Assembly: GCA_019022495.1 (NCBI GenBank)
Contig: JAFEKR010000003.1
Coordinates: 4,092,001-4,156,000 of the forward strand
DNA length: 64,000 nt
Origin: Epichloe hybrida
Taxonomy: Eukaryota; Ascomycota; Sordariomycetes; Hypocreales; Clavicipitaceae
Direction: 5' to 3'
Part shown: positions 1 to 11,948 of the stretch, in pieces
Layout: each line of letters starts with the position of its first letter
How positions within the stretch are numbered: position 1 is the first letter of the stretch
Notes under the pieces: model-generated
Seen by the model: only the letters and a program-made list of their open reading frames with translations
Database searches by the model: none
What the model was told of the DNA's origin: nothing
Position numbers and translations under genes: made by a program

Positions 1-1
1 C

Positions 2-2002
2 ACGGATGGCAGCCCAATGGTTCGAAAGGAGTTTCTCTCCTTCCTCTCTCAGTTCATTGCTCGGTTTGAGAGTAAATTCCTCGTGGCTGCTTACGAACAG
101 CTACAAGAGGAGAAGGAGTATCTGGCCTGCCCACCGCGAGACGACGGGCAGGATTACAAGATGGGATTGCATTACGCGCGGCCAGACAACAGGAAACAGG
201 ACGGCACGATCAAGCCAGCAGCCCGGGGGCTCTCTCACAATACCGTCTACATGGCTTGCTGGAAGCATGCACTGATTCTTAGCGTTGACCCGCACCCCGA
301 GGTTCAGCGTGAAGCCACCCTCGTCGTCGACTACGTTCACAATGCCCTGATCAATTCCACCGTGGGAGAGGCCGCCCAGATGGCGATGCGAGAAATCCAG
401 ACCCGAGCCAGGCAAGCAGCTTTTCTGAGAAATGCGGCACACGCAGCGCAAAGATCCAACATTGGTGGACAGGCAACCGCTCCGCTTCCATCACCCGGGC
501 TGCTTCGGCGGACAGCCAGTCTGCTCTTCCAATCGCTTGTTGGGAGCGAGGACAAATCAAGGCCAACCACTCCTGCAAGCCCGATTCCTCCGCGATCACC
601 GTCGTCCAAGCCCGGCCCGGATCAGATGGCTGCTCCCCCGGAACAGATTGACCAAGCGTCAGCACCAGCGACATACAATGTTGCGCGCGAGCCAACGACT
701 GGTGCTTATGAGGCAAGGGACCTCTCCAAGCCCCCTAGTCTGCCGCGCAAAAGCAGATTTCTCGAGTGGTCCATTGAGTATTTCCGCGAACCACAGATGA
801 AGCCGAGCGAGGCAGAAGAGCCTGGTAGCACCGAGTACAATGCGCGTCTGTGGAGAAGAGCTCGCAACGAGAACATGCTCCGGGAGACGCAACCCCTCAA
901 ACAGATCGCGGGCACTCACAAGTGGAACAATCAGCTGGGTATCGTGAATAATGGTGCCCAGCCAGCCAAGATGACGTTTCATCAATACGAGGATCATTTG
1001 GCCGTCTCGGATGAAGGGAACACTGTGTACCTATGGGACTGGAAAAAGCAGAGCAGGCTGACCCGATTCTCCAACGGCAACCCCCAGGGGTCAAAGATCA
1101 GCGATATGAGGTTCATCAATGAAGACGACCAGGCATTCTTGATGACTGGCTCTTCCGACGGTGTGATCCGCGTCTATCGCAACTACGACTCGGATGACGA
1201 GATTGAGCTCGCGACTTCCTGGCGAGCTTTGACGCACATGGTTCCCAGTAACGTGAACTCGGGCATGGTGTTCGACTGGCAGCAAGTTACTGGGCGGGTT
1301 CTCGTGGCAGGAGATGTGAGAGTCATTCGCGTGTGGTATGCTGCGCACGAGACTTGCATCATGGATATACCGGCTCGATCTGGCTCGTGTGTCACATCTT
1401 TGACCTCGGATCAAATGACTGGCAACATCTTTGTTGCCGGGTTCGGCGACGGTGCTGTCCGAGTATTCGACACGAGACAGCGCCCCCAGGACTCCATGGT
1501 ACGCAAGTGGAAGGATGAATCAGACCGACAATGGATCAAGAGTGTGCACATGCAACGAGGCGGACAGCGCGAGCTGGTCAGTGCTAGCCGCAACGGCAAG
1601 ATCAAGGTCTGGGACATCAGGATGGATAGGCCACTGCACTCATTTCAAACGACGCGGGATACGCTGCGAACTGCCAGCACGCACGAGCATTTGCCCGTTT
1701 TTGCAGTGTATGCCTTGACCCAGTACCAAAAAAAAAATTATTCCTGACTACTGACTCACAGACTTGCTAACATGTTTATGAACAGGGGCACATCGCATCA
1801 TGCCGTCAAGGTATTCAACCTGGATGGCAACGAGCTTTCTCGGCTCGAGCCTTACTCTAGTTTCCTACAGCAGAACCGAGGTGGTCCCATCTCAGCGACG
1901 GCGTTCCATCCACACCGGCCGATCTTGGGTTGTGCAGCCCGTGGCGATCATCACATCAATCTCTTCACGTGCGAGAAGGCGGAGGCTCTGCACTTTGGCT
2001 AG
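2..2002 (+). CDS. KOG1: TORC1 subunit KOG1/raptor, C-terminal part (5' partial)
   Basis: The gene enters from the left edge, with the frame open from base 2. Exons are 2-1707 and 1786-2002; the 78 nt intron has donor GTATGC, a GCTAAC branch site and acceptor CAG. The visible 640 residues begin in the HEAT-repeat region (SPMVRKEF) and continue through a Ser/Pro-rich linker. A C-terminal WD40 propeller follows, with DHLAVSDEGNTVYLWDW, GSSDGVIRVYRN, GFGDGAVRVFDTRQ and SASRNGKIKVWDIR blades. The second exon supplies the raptor-typical tail (VKVFN, EPYSSFL, TAFHPHRP, ARGDHHINL). Raptor/Kog1 presents substrates to the TOR kinase in TORC1. This identification rests on the order of motifs and the family-specific C-terminus. 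The N-terminal RNC domain lies outside the window. Confidence 0.93.
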
Positions 2003-3056
2003 AAGCCATCCGTGAAAAGTGCCAAAACGTACTTGTTGCGATCAAACTCACTATGATATCCCCATCCGCATGCTTCATCAGAGGTAGTGGGATTTTCCTC
2101 TTTGGCTGCTGCTGTTGATATACGACGGTCCCCTGGACCGCAGGCAGAGGCTCAGGCTGGCTGGCTATGCTTCACTTCATGTCTTGTATTTGGACATGCA
2201 AAGCGATGAAACCAAAGCCTGCCCCGTACCACAATTTTATCGTCTGCATTACATAGCTGCGGCATGCCGCTCGTTCTCCACTGGTCTTCTTCCTCTTCGT
2301 TATTCTTAACCGCGGGAGTTGATGGCTGACTCTGCTTTTTTCACCACGGCACAGGCGTTTGATATGGAAGGCGCAGGAGCTTGGCGTTTGTTTCTATGCC
2401 AGTGCCTACTTTAATACACTGTTGGGGAGGGCAGGGCTTGGGCATCGTCATCTGTTCTTTTTTTTTTTTTTTTTTTTTTTTTCCCTCTGTCTTCTTTTCT
2501 GGTTTGCCAGTTTTTCTGCTGTCTGGTTGGCACGCTGTTTGCTTAAAACATTGATAACTTTGTTGCCTCCGTACCGAGACCAGATAATACTACGTCATAT
2601 GCATAAGAACGAGCCTTGGCCGTCGATATCGTGACTCGGGCGAGAAAGGAGGCTACATGTAAAGATGTCAAGGATGGCGTCGACTTTGTGCTCCGCCACC
2701 GGCACCGGAAGCGCGGCGGAAGCGGGTGCGTCATAGTCATGGTGGGTTAGACAAGACCCCGCCGCAAAAAGTAGAAAGAAATTTATCCATCGACAACAAA
2801 CCGAGTCACCTTCTGCCCCTCCTTCGACCTCACCTGTCTGAAGTCCTTGAGATTCCGCGACACAACACTTGAGCTGCTCAAGAGGTGTTTGCAATACATG
2901 CACATTTTGCGCGAAAGGGTCAGTTGAGGATCCGGGTTTCAGAAGAAAAAAAAAAACATTCATTGATTGAATTGCAACTCACCTTTACCCCTCACGCAGA
3001 GTTCAAACCCTGCGGCACACGCGACGCCTGAAACCACACACAAGAAGAAGCCCATC
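2003..3056. other. KOG1 3' flank and AspRS upstream region
   Basis: I see no gene here. A run of 25 T lies at 2458-2482 and an A-rich run at 2944-2956. Short ORFs in this interval have no recognisable content. It is probably the KOG1 3' UTR followed by the aspartyl-tRNA synthetase promoter and 5' UTR. Confidence 0.6.
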
Positions 3057-4924
3057 ATGGCCGACATTCCTACGCCGTCTACAACCCAGCCCCAAGCTGC
3101 AACCAAGCCCGTCGCCGATGCGGCCGGCGCGCCTGGTGAAGCAGCTGGCGCCGAGGGCGAGGGCGAGGGCGAGGCAGGACCCTCGAAAAAAGCACTGAAA
3201 AAGGCCGAGGCAAAGGCTAAGAAGGAAGCTGAGAAGGCGAAGCGGGCGGCTGAACGCCAGGCCAAACAGGCCGCTGCCAAGGCCGCCGCTGGAAACACGG
3301 AAGATCTTGCAAAGGAGAACTACGGTGCTGCTACGCGTCAGACCAAGGTGTCTGCTGAACGAGTCAATCTCAAGGATGTCAACGAGTCACATCTTGGCAA
3401 AACGGTCAAGGTGAGAGGGTGGATTCAGAATTCGCGGATGCAAGGCGCCAAGATGGCATTCATCGAGCTGCGCGAGGAGAGAAACTGGGCGATTCAGGGC
3501 GTCGTGGCCGCTAGTCCCGAGGGCAAGCCCGTGTCCAAGCAAATGGTGAAATGGATCGGGGGACTGACACTGGAGAGTTTTGTGCTCATAGAGGGCAAGC
3601 TGGAGAAGCCCTTGGAGCCCGTCAAGAGCGTTCGCGTCTCCAACTACGAGCTGCACATCACCAAGTGTTACTGCGTTGCGCCGGGCCCCGAGGTTCTCGG
3701 CATGGGTCTTGTGGCCGCAGGGAAACCCGTCATGAACTTTGACGACGAAGATGCCGGCGCGGACGTTGCGGTAGAAGAGGCTCGAAAGGGCGTCGAAGCC
3801 ACGTCGATTGACAATTTCGTGCCGAGCGCGAGCATGGCTACTCATCTGAGCAACCCAGCCATGCACAAGCGTGCTCCTGTGCAGCAAGCCATTGCTGATG
3901 TGCGCATGGCTACGCGCAAGCTGTTCGCAGAGTATCTTGACTCGAAGAGCTTCAATCAGTTTGAGCCACCGTGCCTGATTGGTGCTGCGTCAGAGGGCGG
4001 CTCCAACGTCTTTGGCATGACATATTTCGACAAGCAGGCTTACTTGGCGCAGTCTCCTCAATTCTACAAGCAGTTTGAAATTGCCGGTGGGAGAAAGCGC
4101 GTGTACTGCATTGGACCTGTTTTCCGCGCCGAGAACTCGAATACCCCTAGACACATGACCGAGGTCAGTTTTGGAGGGGGGGGGGAGGCCGTTGAATTGA
4201 ATCTGTCCCACCCCGGAGTTTCTAGTCTAACGCGCGCCTGTCCTAGTTCACCGGTCTCGATTTAGAAATGGAAATCGAAGACGACTATGTCGAGGTCCGC
4301 GAAATGCTGGAGCAGGTCCTGCTCTACGTCTTCCGTGGTCTTGCCACCCGGTGCGCCGACCAGATCGCTCTCATACGAACCGTCTACCCGTCCGAGGATT
4401 TCCTCCTTCCCGAGCCTGGCAAGGAAGTCCGCCTGACCTTTGCCGAGGGCCAGGCTCTTCTCCGCGCCGAAGGACCAGAAGAGTACCGCAACGTGTCTGA
4501 TGACGAAGACATGTCAACGCCCCAGGAGAAGGCTCTCGGAGCCCTGATCCGTCAAAAGTACAAGACGGATTTCTACGTCCTCGACAAGTTCCCCGAAGGC
4601 GCCAGGCCATTCTACGCCATGGAGGACCCCGAGAACCCCAAGGTCACCAACGCGTTCGATTTCTTTATGCGATCGCAGGAAATCTTGTCCGGGGGCCAGC
4701 GCATTCACTTGCCTGAACTGCTGGAGGCCCGCATCCGAAAGAAGGGCGTCGACCCCAAGAGCGCTGGTATCAAGGAGTATGTCGACGTGTTCCGAAGCGC
4801 TGGTGTTCCTCCCCACGGCGGTGGTGGCATTGGTCTCGACCGCGTCGTCGCCTGGTACCTGAACCTGCCGAGTGTGCACCTGGCGAGCTACTATCCTCGC
4901 ACGCCCAAGAGATTGATGCCCTAG
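3057..4924 (+). CDS. DPS1: Aspartyl-tRNA synthetase, cytoplasmic
   Basis: Charges tRNA-Asp in the cytosol (class II synthetase). Exons are 3057-4163 and 4247-4924, giving 594 residues. The 83 nt intron carries a run of 10 G at 4176-4185. The ATG at 3057 (MADIPTPS) is chosen because upstream in-frame codons are non-ATG. Order: a Lys/Ala-rich charged extension (about residues 43-80, KKALKKAEAKAKKEAEKAKR), an OB-fold anticodon-binding domain (VKVRGWIQNSR to about residue 210), then the catalytic core. The core has QSPQFYKQ, motif 2 ([22 protein letters not shown], spanning the splice junction) and motif 3 (GGGGIGLDRVVAWYLNL). It lacks a C-terminal DUF2156 domain, so it is the ordinary enzyme and not the fungal ergosteryl-aspartate synthase fusion. 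Motif 2 reads NTPRH where yeast has NTHRH. Confidence 0.94.
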
Positions 4925-5966
4925 ATGGATGTTGTGCTTCATCCTTGGAAGCAAGGGAGGTGGAGAGATGGAAACGTTGGCATGAAGCCGCCCCCAAGTA
5001 GTGCAATTTCGAAACATGGGGTTTACCGCGCCATGAGCAGTGGTACATGTACTATTTGAACCCGAGATGCTCGCTCTCTGGGCAGTCGCAAGGCCCCCCC
5101 AGGCCCTCAGGCATGTGATGTTTACTAATCAGGACAGGCCACGATCAAAGAAAGGTACTTACTTGCTTACGGACGTACATACTAGCCTAGCTAGCTGCAC
5201 GGAGCACAAAGGGGTTACATTGTTTGCTACATTTTTTTTTTTTTTTTTTCGGTCATTGACGTGAATTGAACCAAAGTTGGGTGGGTCCGGCACATGGCTC
5301 AGGACGTGCAAATTTGCCGACCAAGGGCAAGCCGTCGATGCGTCGATCCGACGCCCGGTGACCGGCACCCGGGTAACCGGCGACCGGCGACCAGTCCCAC
5401 TGCAAAAAAAAAAAAACCCCAATTATTACCACGTTCTTTGTCGTGATGGGTGCCAGGATGGGATGGATCCGGCCTGCGTAGCGTCCGTCCGTCACCAAAC
5501 AGCCACGTGGGCGGCGCGTGGGAGGCGCGTGGGCTGAGCGAGCGCTATTAGACCAACAAACTAGTTGAAGGGGGGGGTTGGGTTGGGTTGGTGGATTGGG
5601 GTCGGACTTGGAACCCCGACCGACATCCGACACGATTTTGATGGACATGGGGTTCGGGGTCGGGGTCGGAGTAGGAGCCGCCCCGTTGCGATCCTGGCAG
5701 ATGGGCTCAGCGAGTTCTGTTCCATGTATTCCATGTATTCCATGTAGATGGATACATGTACTCCGTAGTTCTATTTATTACATGTGGCTCGGCGCAGCGC
5801 AAGCCTATGTATGTACTTCCTGGTCCATACTTGCTTTCGGAATACTCCGCGCGGGGTTGGACGAAATGCGAAACGGCGGGCTCACCGATGAGCAGGGTTT
5901 ATTATGTTTTTTTTTTTTTAGACTCGACGGACGGGGGCCGGAAACCTGAAACTTCCCCAGAAAAAA

Positions 5967-6087
5967 AGATGGAAGGGAAGTGGAACTGGACGAGGCGGAG
6001 ATGGGAGATGGGGGATGGAAAGATGGACGGAGGGAAAGATGGAAAGATGGAGAGATGGACGATGAAAAGATGAAGATGGAACGGAGG
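5967..6087. repeat. Degenerate GATGGAAA purine tract
   Basis: An imperfect tandem array of GATGGA/AAGATGG units gives a 120 bp almost pure purine strand. No gene overlaps it convincingly. Confidence 0.7.
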
Positions 6088-6414
6088 CGGAGACAGCAAA
6101 ATTTACAACGAGCCATCGCATCCCCAGATGTTTCACCTTTTGGCGGACCAGATTGGCACAGCTTCCCGGTCCGGCCGCCGTTGTGGCCACGGTTGCGGCC
6201 ATGGGCTCGCTTGGCTTTTGTTTTCCAGCATGTGGAATTAGCCTAGGTACGGATTACAGGACATTCGACATTCGGACCCATCTCTGCATGGCCATCCCTG
6301 GTCAACGTCGCACGTAATCCGTACATGGTAAGTAATACTTGCCGTCTGGCTGCTGTCAACTTTGGCTGTCAACTTTTTTTGGCTGTCAACTTACCCGTCT
6401 GTAACTTGTGATGC

Positions 6415-6556
6415 CCCACCACCACCCACCACTACCCACCACCACCCACCACCATCGCCCATCACCACCCACCGCCTCCCACCACCAAACCGGCCCCGCC
6501 GCGCCCGCCTGCACCCGCCTGCACCCGCCTGCAATCCACCTGCAATCCACCTGCAC
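6415..6556. repeat. CACC-rich tract followed by 10-bp CGCCTGCACC tandem repeat
   Basis: 6415-6485 is an imperfect (CCACCA/CCACCC) array. From 6504 to 6556 the unit changes to CGCCTGCACC, decaying to CCACCTGCAA. Both are low-complexity DNA with strong C/G strand asymmetry. Confidence 0.75.
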
Positions 6557-6936
6557 CCTGCATTGTGCAACGACGCCACCGACTACAAATAACCAATTCT
6601 TCAGCGGTTCAAATGTTGGCCAGTCCCGCTGGCCGTGGAAAGCCTCAACAAGGAGTTTTCTGGAGGTGGTCAAGGTGAAGGTTGAAGGAGGGAGGAGAGT
6701 TGGACTACTTCAGCCCTCCAACGCCGCCTTTCTCTCCAGCTCTTTGCTCCCGCATGTCTTTCCCCCCCCCCCCCCTCCCTTCCTTCCCTCCACGTCGTCG
6801 TCTCCTTCCTAGACTAACTGCTCAAACAAGCTAGCTCTACGACTCCAGTCTTGTCCCCACCCCCTATTGTTTCTTGATTGAGCTGGAATATCTTTGAAGC
6901 TTCGACAGCACGGCCGATCGACAAGCCTCAACTCAC

Positions 6937-6971
<35 letters not shown>

Positions 6972-6972
6972 G
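6937..6972. repeat. (TCTG)9 microsatellite in the bZIP leader
   Basis: Nine perfect TCTG copies end 14 bp before the start codon at 6987, so the array probably lies in the 5' UTR. Confidence 0.9.
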
Positions 6973-6986
6973 CCGGCCGGCCCGCC

Positions 6987-8177
6987 ATGGACTTCACCTC
7001 TCAGTATCAGTTTGCTGGTGGGCAGCCATACCACGCCTTCATGGCCATCCCCTCGCTGACGCCGTCCAACTCGCACTCTGCAACGTCGGATGAGTTCAGC
7101 ACCACGTCCCCTCCCGTAAGTCTTCCATCGTCGCCATCCATCCATCGGACCTCCCCCCCCCCAACCCCTCTCCTTGGATTGCGCTGACGTGATCCGCATT
7201 CATTTATAACAGGATGCATTTGAGCCTGTCCATAGCAACCCGGAGCAATTCCGAGGCTTTGATTACAATCCCACTTTTCACAATCCCTCTCAACACCAAG
7301 CTCCTCCTCCCAACTTTCCCGGTCCTCCTACACCCCCGAATCCCCCGGCAAATCCCGCCCAGTTTACAACCCAACCACCGGGTCACGGTGCGCAGCAGGG
7401 AGCCCACATCCACCATCAAGCTTCTGTTGCAAGTGCGCTTGTCAATGGTGGCGCAGTTGGACTAGTAGAGGCGGAAATTTGTGCTGGTGTCGAGGATCCA
7501 AATCAGCTCCGAGGTGGCAGCGATGATGACGAGTCATTAACACCTGCTCAGTCACGGAGGAAGGCCCAGAATCGAGCTGCGTGAGTTTGCTGCCTGCCTG
7601 TCTGCCTGCCTGCCATACTATCCGACCCCCAAGTATCCGAGCTGACCAGTCTTCATTCAGGCAACGCGCTTTTCGGGAACGCAAGGAGAAACATGTCAAG
7701 GACCTGGAGGCAAAGCTGGCCGATATGGAGGCCGCACGACGACAGGCCTCTGTCGAGAACGAACGTCTAAAGAGGGATCTGCACAAGATTTCGACGGAAA
7801 ACGAGATTCTGCGCGCCACCTCATCTGCCAGCAATGGGCACAACGGCTCACGCTCCCCCGAACCCACCACCACCGGCCCGATGAAGTACAACCCCACCGA
7901 TTTCTATTCCAACGTTCTCCAGAACCATCAGAACAAGTTTCCGTCGCACCGCATCGTCACGTCGGACGACGGCGAGCGCTTGCTGGCCGCGGGTGCCACC
8001 TGGGACTTCATCATCAACCACGATCTCTACAAAAGGGGCCTGGTCGACGTCGAGGACGTCAGCGAACGACTGAAGACGTGCGCTCGCTGCGACGGCCAAG
8101 GTCCCGTCTTCTCCGAGCAGGACATCATCCGTGCCATGGAGCAGAGTGTCGCAAGCGGCTCGGACGACCTCTTGTAG
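6987..8177 (+). CDS. Yap/AP-1-like bZIP transcription factor
   Basis: Exons are 6987-7115, 7213-7580 and 7661-8177. The introns (97 and 80 nt) have clean GT-AG ends with GCTGAC-type branch sites; the first holds a run of 10 C. The N-terminus is Pro/Asn/Gln-rich. The basic region contains NRAAQRAFRERKEKH, assembled exactly across intron 2. It fits the fungal Yap signature NxxAQxxFR rather than the Gcn4 type. A leucine-zipper heptad region follows (LEAKLADMEAARRQ...ENERLKRDLHKI). The last 65 residues form a conserved-looking domain (TSDDGERLLAAGATWDFI...RCDGQGPVFSEQDI) seen in a subset of fungal bZIP factors. I do not see the classical Yap1 c-CRD motif, so oxidative-stress sensing by that route should not be assumed. 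Probable nuclear regulator; target genes unknown. Confidence 0.85.
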
Positions 8178-9477
8178 TTATTTTGCAATTATGAAGAAAT
8201 GTGTGCGACCAAGGGTAAACATGATGGGGGGGCATGGCTCCAACGCCAAATCGGGCTTGTGATACCGGCGAGATTGTGGGTCAGCACAGACGGTAACCAC
8301 GTTGTCGAGGCCAGGCTGAGCTTTCAACAGGGCGTTTTGGAAAAATTGGGATCTCAGGGGCGTCACCAAAGGCGTCGACCAGTCTTGTTCGGGATTGGCC
8401 GTGGCACCGAGGAGGGGGTCGTCCTTTCTTATAACGCGAACATGTATAACGATCTTTTTTTCTTATTCTATAGCATGGACTTTAAGCCTTCCAAAGTAAG
8501 TCGTTGCTACAAGACTAATAGCTTCCCAACTTGAACCGTGGATGTGTAACTCAAACAGTACGTACTACACGGGAAGCTCTACCTAGTCTAACCTTATGCA
8601 TGACAAGTTTCCTGATGACGCACGGCTTTCAAGATATGAGCCCGACCCGGGGCCTTGTTCCCCCTCATGTCAGTCAGTCACCCTCTGGACAGGGGCAGCG
8701 GCGCGGCACCCCCCTCGAGAAGCCAGCCGGGTTGAGAACAGGGCCGTTGCAGAGTAGAGCAGACACGACGCAGTGTCAAGTCATGACGATAGAGGCCAAG
8801 TAGCTCGGCAAGGACCGTGAGACTAAGCCGCGGTGATTACTCTCCCAGATCAATCTTGTGGGGTTCGACTCTCCCTCCACCTGCAGTTACTAAAAGCTGT
8901 TCGAAGGGTCCTCCCCTCCCGGTCGAACATAAAGTTTAGACAATCGTGATTCATGTGATTCAGAGAACGAGTCGTACAGACCTTTTAGAGACATGACACG
9001 CAGACGAATGAATGCAACCATTGTTGGAACGCACAAGTACTGTGCCCGGGAAAAAAACTAAAAGAAAACTCCTATATAATAATGAATAGTCTCGCTCTGT
9101 AAATAGAAACACACATCTTCGCCCTTCGTACGCTCCTCACTTCGACTTACAAGCCCGTCCCCATCTTTACAACAGCAACGGCAAACTGGCCTCCCGGCCG
9201 CATAATTCTCCACGGCGTACACAGTAAGGCATGCTTTCCAGCGAACACTCGTAACCCAGGCTCGTGACCTTCATAGCCGCATCTCGGTCCATTAAACAAA
9301 TATATACCTGCTTGCCTTGTACTTTGATGTCTCGTGTCTTTTTGACATCTTTGCTTTGAAACTTGGTCTTCTTTTTTTTTTTTTTTTGGAGACCGCCTCG
9401 GCCACATCAAGAGGTTCGGGGTAGTTTTGTTTTTTTGCTCCGATTGTCCAATAGCTGATGTATGGAGCCTTGACACT
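8178..9477. other. Convergent intergenic region
   Basis: This lies between the 3' ends of the bZIP gene and the minus-strand phosphotransferase. It holds a T-run at 9371-9387 and no ORF with family features. I examined a B-box-like GGTTCGACTC near 8866 and rejected it as a tRNA. Confidence 0.6.
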
Positions 9478-10893
9478 CTAGTGAATCTTCTCACCGTTGA
9501 CCTTTGGACCAAACTCTTCATGTGGGTGCTTGATGGTTAGGCACCAAATGTCGAGGTAGTCGCAGATCGTAACAATGACATCGACAACGAAGCTGCCATA
9601 GACACCCAAGGCCAGACCGAGCATGAGGAAGCTGTAAGAAATCTGGTATTCGTCGTTCCCGAGAGCACTAGGCCACCCAATGCCATAACGCGCGAGGAAA
9701 ACAGGAGCAAGGGAGTCGACAACCCCGAATGCCAGAGGAATCGCCAGAACGTTCCAGTACGGGAAAGGCAGCTTGACTAGATGAGCCGTGATCATCTGTC
9801 CGACGCTGTAGGCGTTGACAATGCCGGCAAACAGCACGAACGGCACCAGATGGTGGTACAAGATAGTTGGCTGCAGGTACAGGTAGGCCACAATCAAGGT
9901 CCAGACACCGAAAAATGGCAACAAGCCAGCGAGAGCGCCTCGGGAGCCGTCTCCGCGGTCGTGACGGGCTCGGATGACGTTGAGTGAGGATTCGACCGTG
10001 TTGAGAACAAGAACGACGGTGCCTTGAACTAGATACCACTCAGTAAAGGAAAGATCGTAGACGACCTTCGGGATGCCGAGGGTTTGGGGGATGCCAATTG
10101 TCTGGAACATGCTCTGTTGCCAAATGTGGGCTCCGCCACATAGACCAGTCAGGGCGTAGACGAGCGCCAGTATCAAAACGCCCTCAACGGGACCATTGAC
10201 GATGCCAAGAGTGAGCGTCTTGGTGTGGTATTCATCCCAGGTTTGAACATAAAATGTGAGGAGAGCTGCATGGACGGAACAGGTCCCAGTTAGCGATCAT
10301 AGCTCAGGCTGTGGGAGACGTGTCAAGAATTGGGCCGGTGCAACACACAAGCAAATAAAATCGCAACTGTCACCCATCCTGCCCCATGTTCTGGGAGCCA
10401 GCGAAGATGAGAACCTCGAGACTGGTATTGAGCGCATCCACGCCGTGATCGAAAAGTTCGCCGAGGGGACCGGACTGCTTGGTGCGACGGCTGCATGTGA
10501 CGTTAGCGTCCGATGTCATGACCAGGCAGTACTAGGCAGTACTAGGCAGTATTTCGTCGAGATGTATCGCTGGGCATGGACTCACGCTTGAGCGCCATCG
10601 ACAGCATCGAAAGTCTGGTAGAGGAAGAGTCCGACAGCCCAACTGAAGTAGACCCACGGCGGACAGTCCTTGTCGAGAGTTGGATTGTACCACAGCAAAG
10701 TCAAAACGTTGATGACAACGAACGAGAACCCCGTCAACGTGATCAAATTGGGCGCCATGCTCATCGGAAACAGTTTGATGACCACATTGTTGTAAAATGG
10801 CTTGAGGATGTACTTGGAAGTCAGCGACCGATCGACAGCGGAATACTTGTACTCCTTCAGCGCCGGAAGCTGATTGTGTCGGAGATAGACCAT
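9478..10893 (-). CDS. CDP-alcohol phosphotransferase (ethanolamine/choline phosphotransferase), with apparent frame break
   Basis: Catalyses the last Kennedy-pathway step (CDP-ethanolamine or CDP-choline plus diacylglycerol) in ER membranes. Exons in transcript order are 10893-10586, 10490-10374 and 10265-9478. The N-terminus MVYLRHNQLPALKEYKYS is family-typical. The CDP-alcohol signature is split by intron 1: DAVDGAQA, then RRTKQSGPLGELFDHGVD (DG...AR...G...D...D). Many hydrophobic segments follow (YVQTWDEYHTKTLTLGIVNGPVEG and on). Intron 1 holds three copies of a 10-bp ACTAGGCAGT repeat. Oddity: exon 2 ends with two spare bases at the only GT donor, while exon 3 needs one, so the GT-AG join at 10373/10266 shifts frame by one base. 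This could be an indel in the sequence, unusual splicing, or a real defect. Whether the substrate is ethanolamine, choline or both cannot be told. Confidence 0.85.
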
Positions 10894-11169
10894 GATGGCG
10901 ATGATGAAGACAGAGCCTATGAGCAGGAAAGCGTAAGTGGTTGCTGCATGCTTCTCGTAGGTCGATGGAAGATTTAATACCGGCGTGCCGTGCTCTCTAT
11001 CTGTGTGGTATGGTTGCGCTGTTGGAAAGTCAAAAGGGGTGGGAGACAATATCGCGGGCGGACAACGGAAGAGGGCGCCACGTCTGTCTCTCGTCCCTTT
11101 TTTTTTTTTTTTTTTCTTTCTTCCCCTTGTGTCGCGTGAGGAGGGGGGGAGGGTGGCACTTGTTGGTGG

Positions 11170-11214
11170 CAGTTTTGGGGCCAGTTTTGGGGCCAGTTTT
11201 GGGGCCAGTTTTGG
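11170..11214. repeat. 12-bp tandem repeat CAGTTTTGGGGC
   Basis: Nearly four head-to-tail copies, about 280 bp upstream of the phosphotransferase ATG on its 5' side. Confidence 0.85.
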
Positions 11215-11912
11215 TGGTGGCACTTGAGCGGGTTTTAACGATGACAGCTTTGTTCGTTCTGTTCTGCTGCCTGCACCTGCTCCCCGACGGCAAAACGTCA
11301 TTTCCCCTGGGCCGTCCGCTAGTCCGCTTTTGGAATATGCGAGTCCACGGAATGGTGTCTCAGACGGATGCCAATTTCTGTCTGCGTCACGGAATGTGAT
11401 GATGGCTGCTGTGTCACGCGACGCGAAACACATGATGACCTGTAGGCTTCCTTGTGCGAGACTAGCAGACCATCTCGAAGCAGCCATTCAATCAAATCCA
11501 TCAATCTAGTGATCCGCATAACGGAGGCCGTTATCAATCAAGATCAAAGATGGGCGCCAATGGGCCAGGACTCCCCCTCTTTCCTTCCTCCGGCACAACG
11601 TCGTCGTAAGAAGCTTCATTCAGCAAAGCATGCAATCCATCATGTTTGAGCTGAGAGGTGGTGCGAAGGCCGAGTTTCTGGTAACGTGGTAACATGGAGA
11701 GTCCACAATGTGAATAAGAAGACGAAGGCCAGGGACATGTCACACGGGTGGGATGAGGTGCAAGTGTCGAGGCCGTTCAACGAGGTGATGCATCCCCTTC
11801 GAATCCCCATCCAGGTGAACGCAAAATGAGGTGCCAGCTGCCTCTCTCTCGTTTGCGTTTGTTTCTGGCCCAGCACACGCTCGCTCCCTTTCTCTTGCCT
11901 TCACTTTCCCCA

Positions 11913-11948
11913 AAAGTCTTCCCCAAAGTCTTCCCCAAAGTCTTCCCC
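11913..11948. repeat. 12-bp tandem repeat AAAGTCTTCCCC, three copies
   Basis: Three perfect copies, 380 bp upstream of the RdRP start codon, on the pyrimidine-rich strand. Confidence 0.85.

Larger units (their letters stand above)
4925..6986. other. 2 kb repeat-rich intergenic region upstream of the bZIP gene
   Basis: I see no coding potential. It holds T or A runs near 5232, 5405 and 5910, tandem ATTCCATGT near 5717-5746, a purine-rich GATGGAAA-like tract (5967-6087), CACC-rich and CGCCTGCACC repeats (6415-6556), three copies of GGCTGTCAACTT (about 6364-6392) and a run of 14 C (6772-6785). The 3' end is pyrimidine-rich and is probably the bZIP gene's promoter and leader. Confidence 0.6.

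Noticed and set aside
2967..3056. N-terminal extension of AspRS
   Set aside because: The extension begins at a non-ATG codon; MADIPTPS at 3057 is the natural start before the Lys-rich extension.
8790..8890. Possible tRNA (B-box-like GGTTCGACTC at about 8866)
   Set aside because: The T-arm stem pairs poorly, no matching 7-bp acceptor stem or A box lies at the right distance, and no anticodon arm can be drawn.
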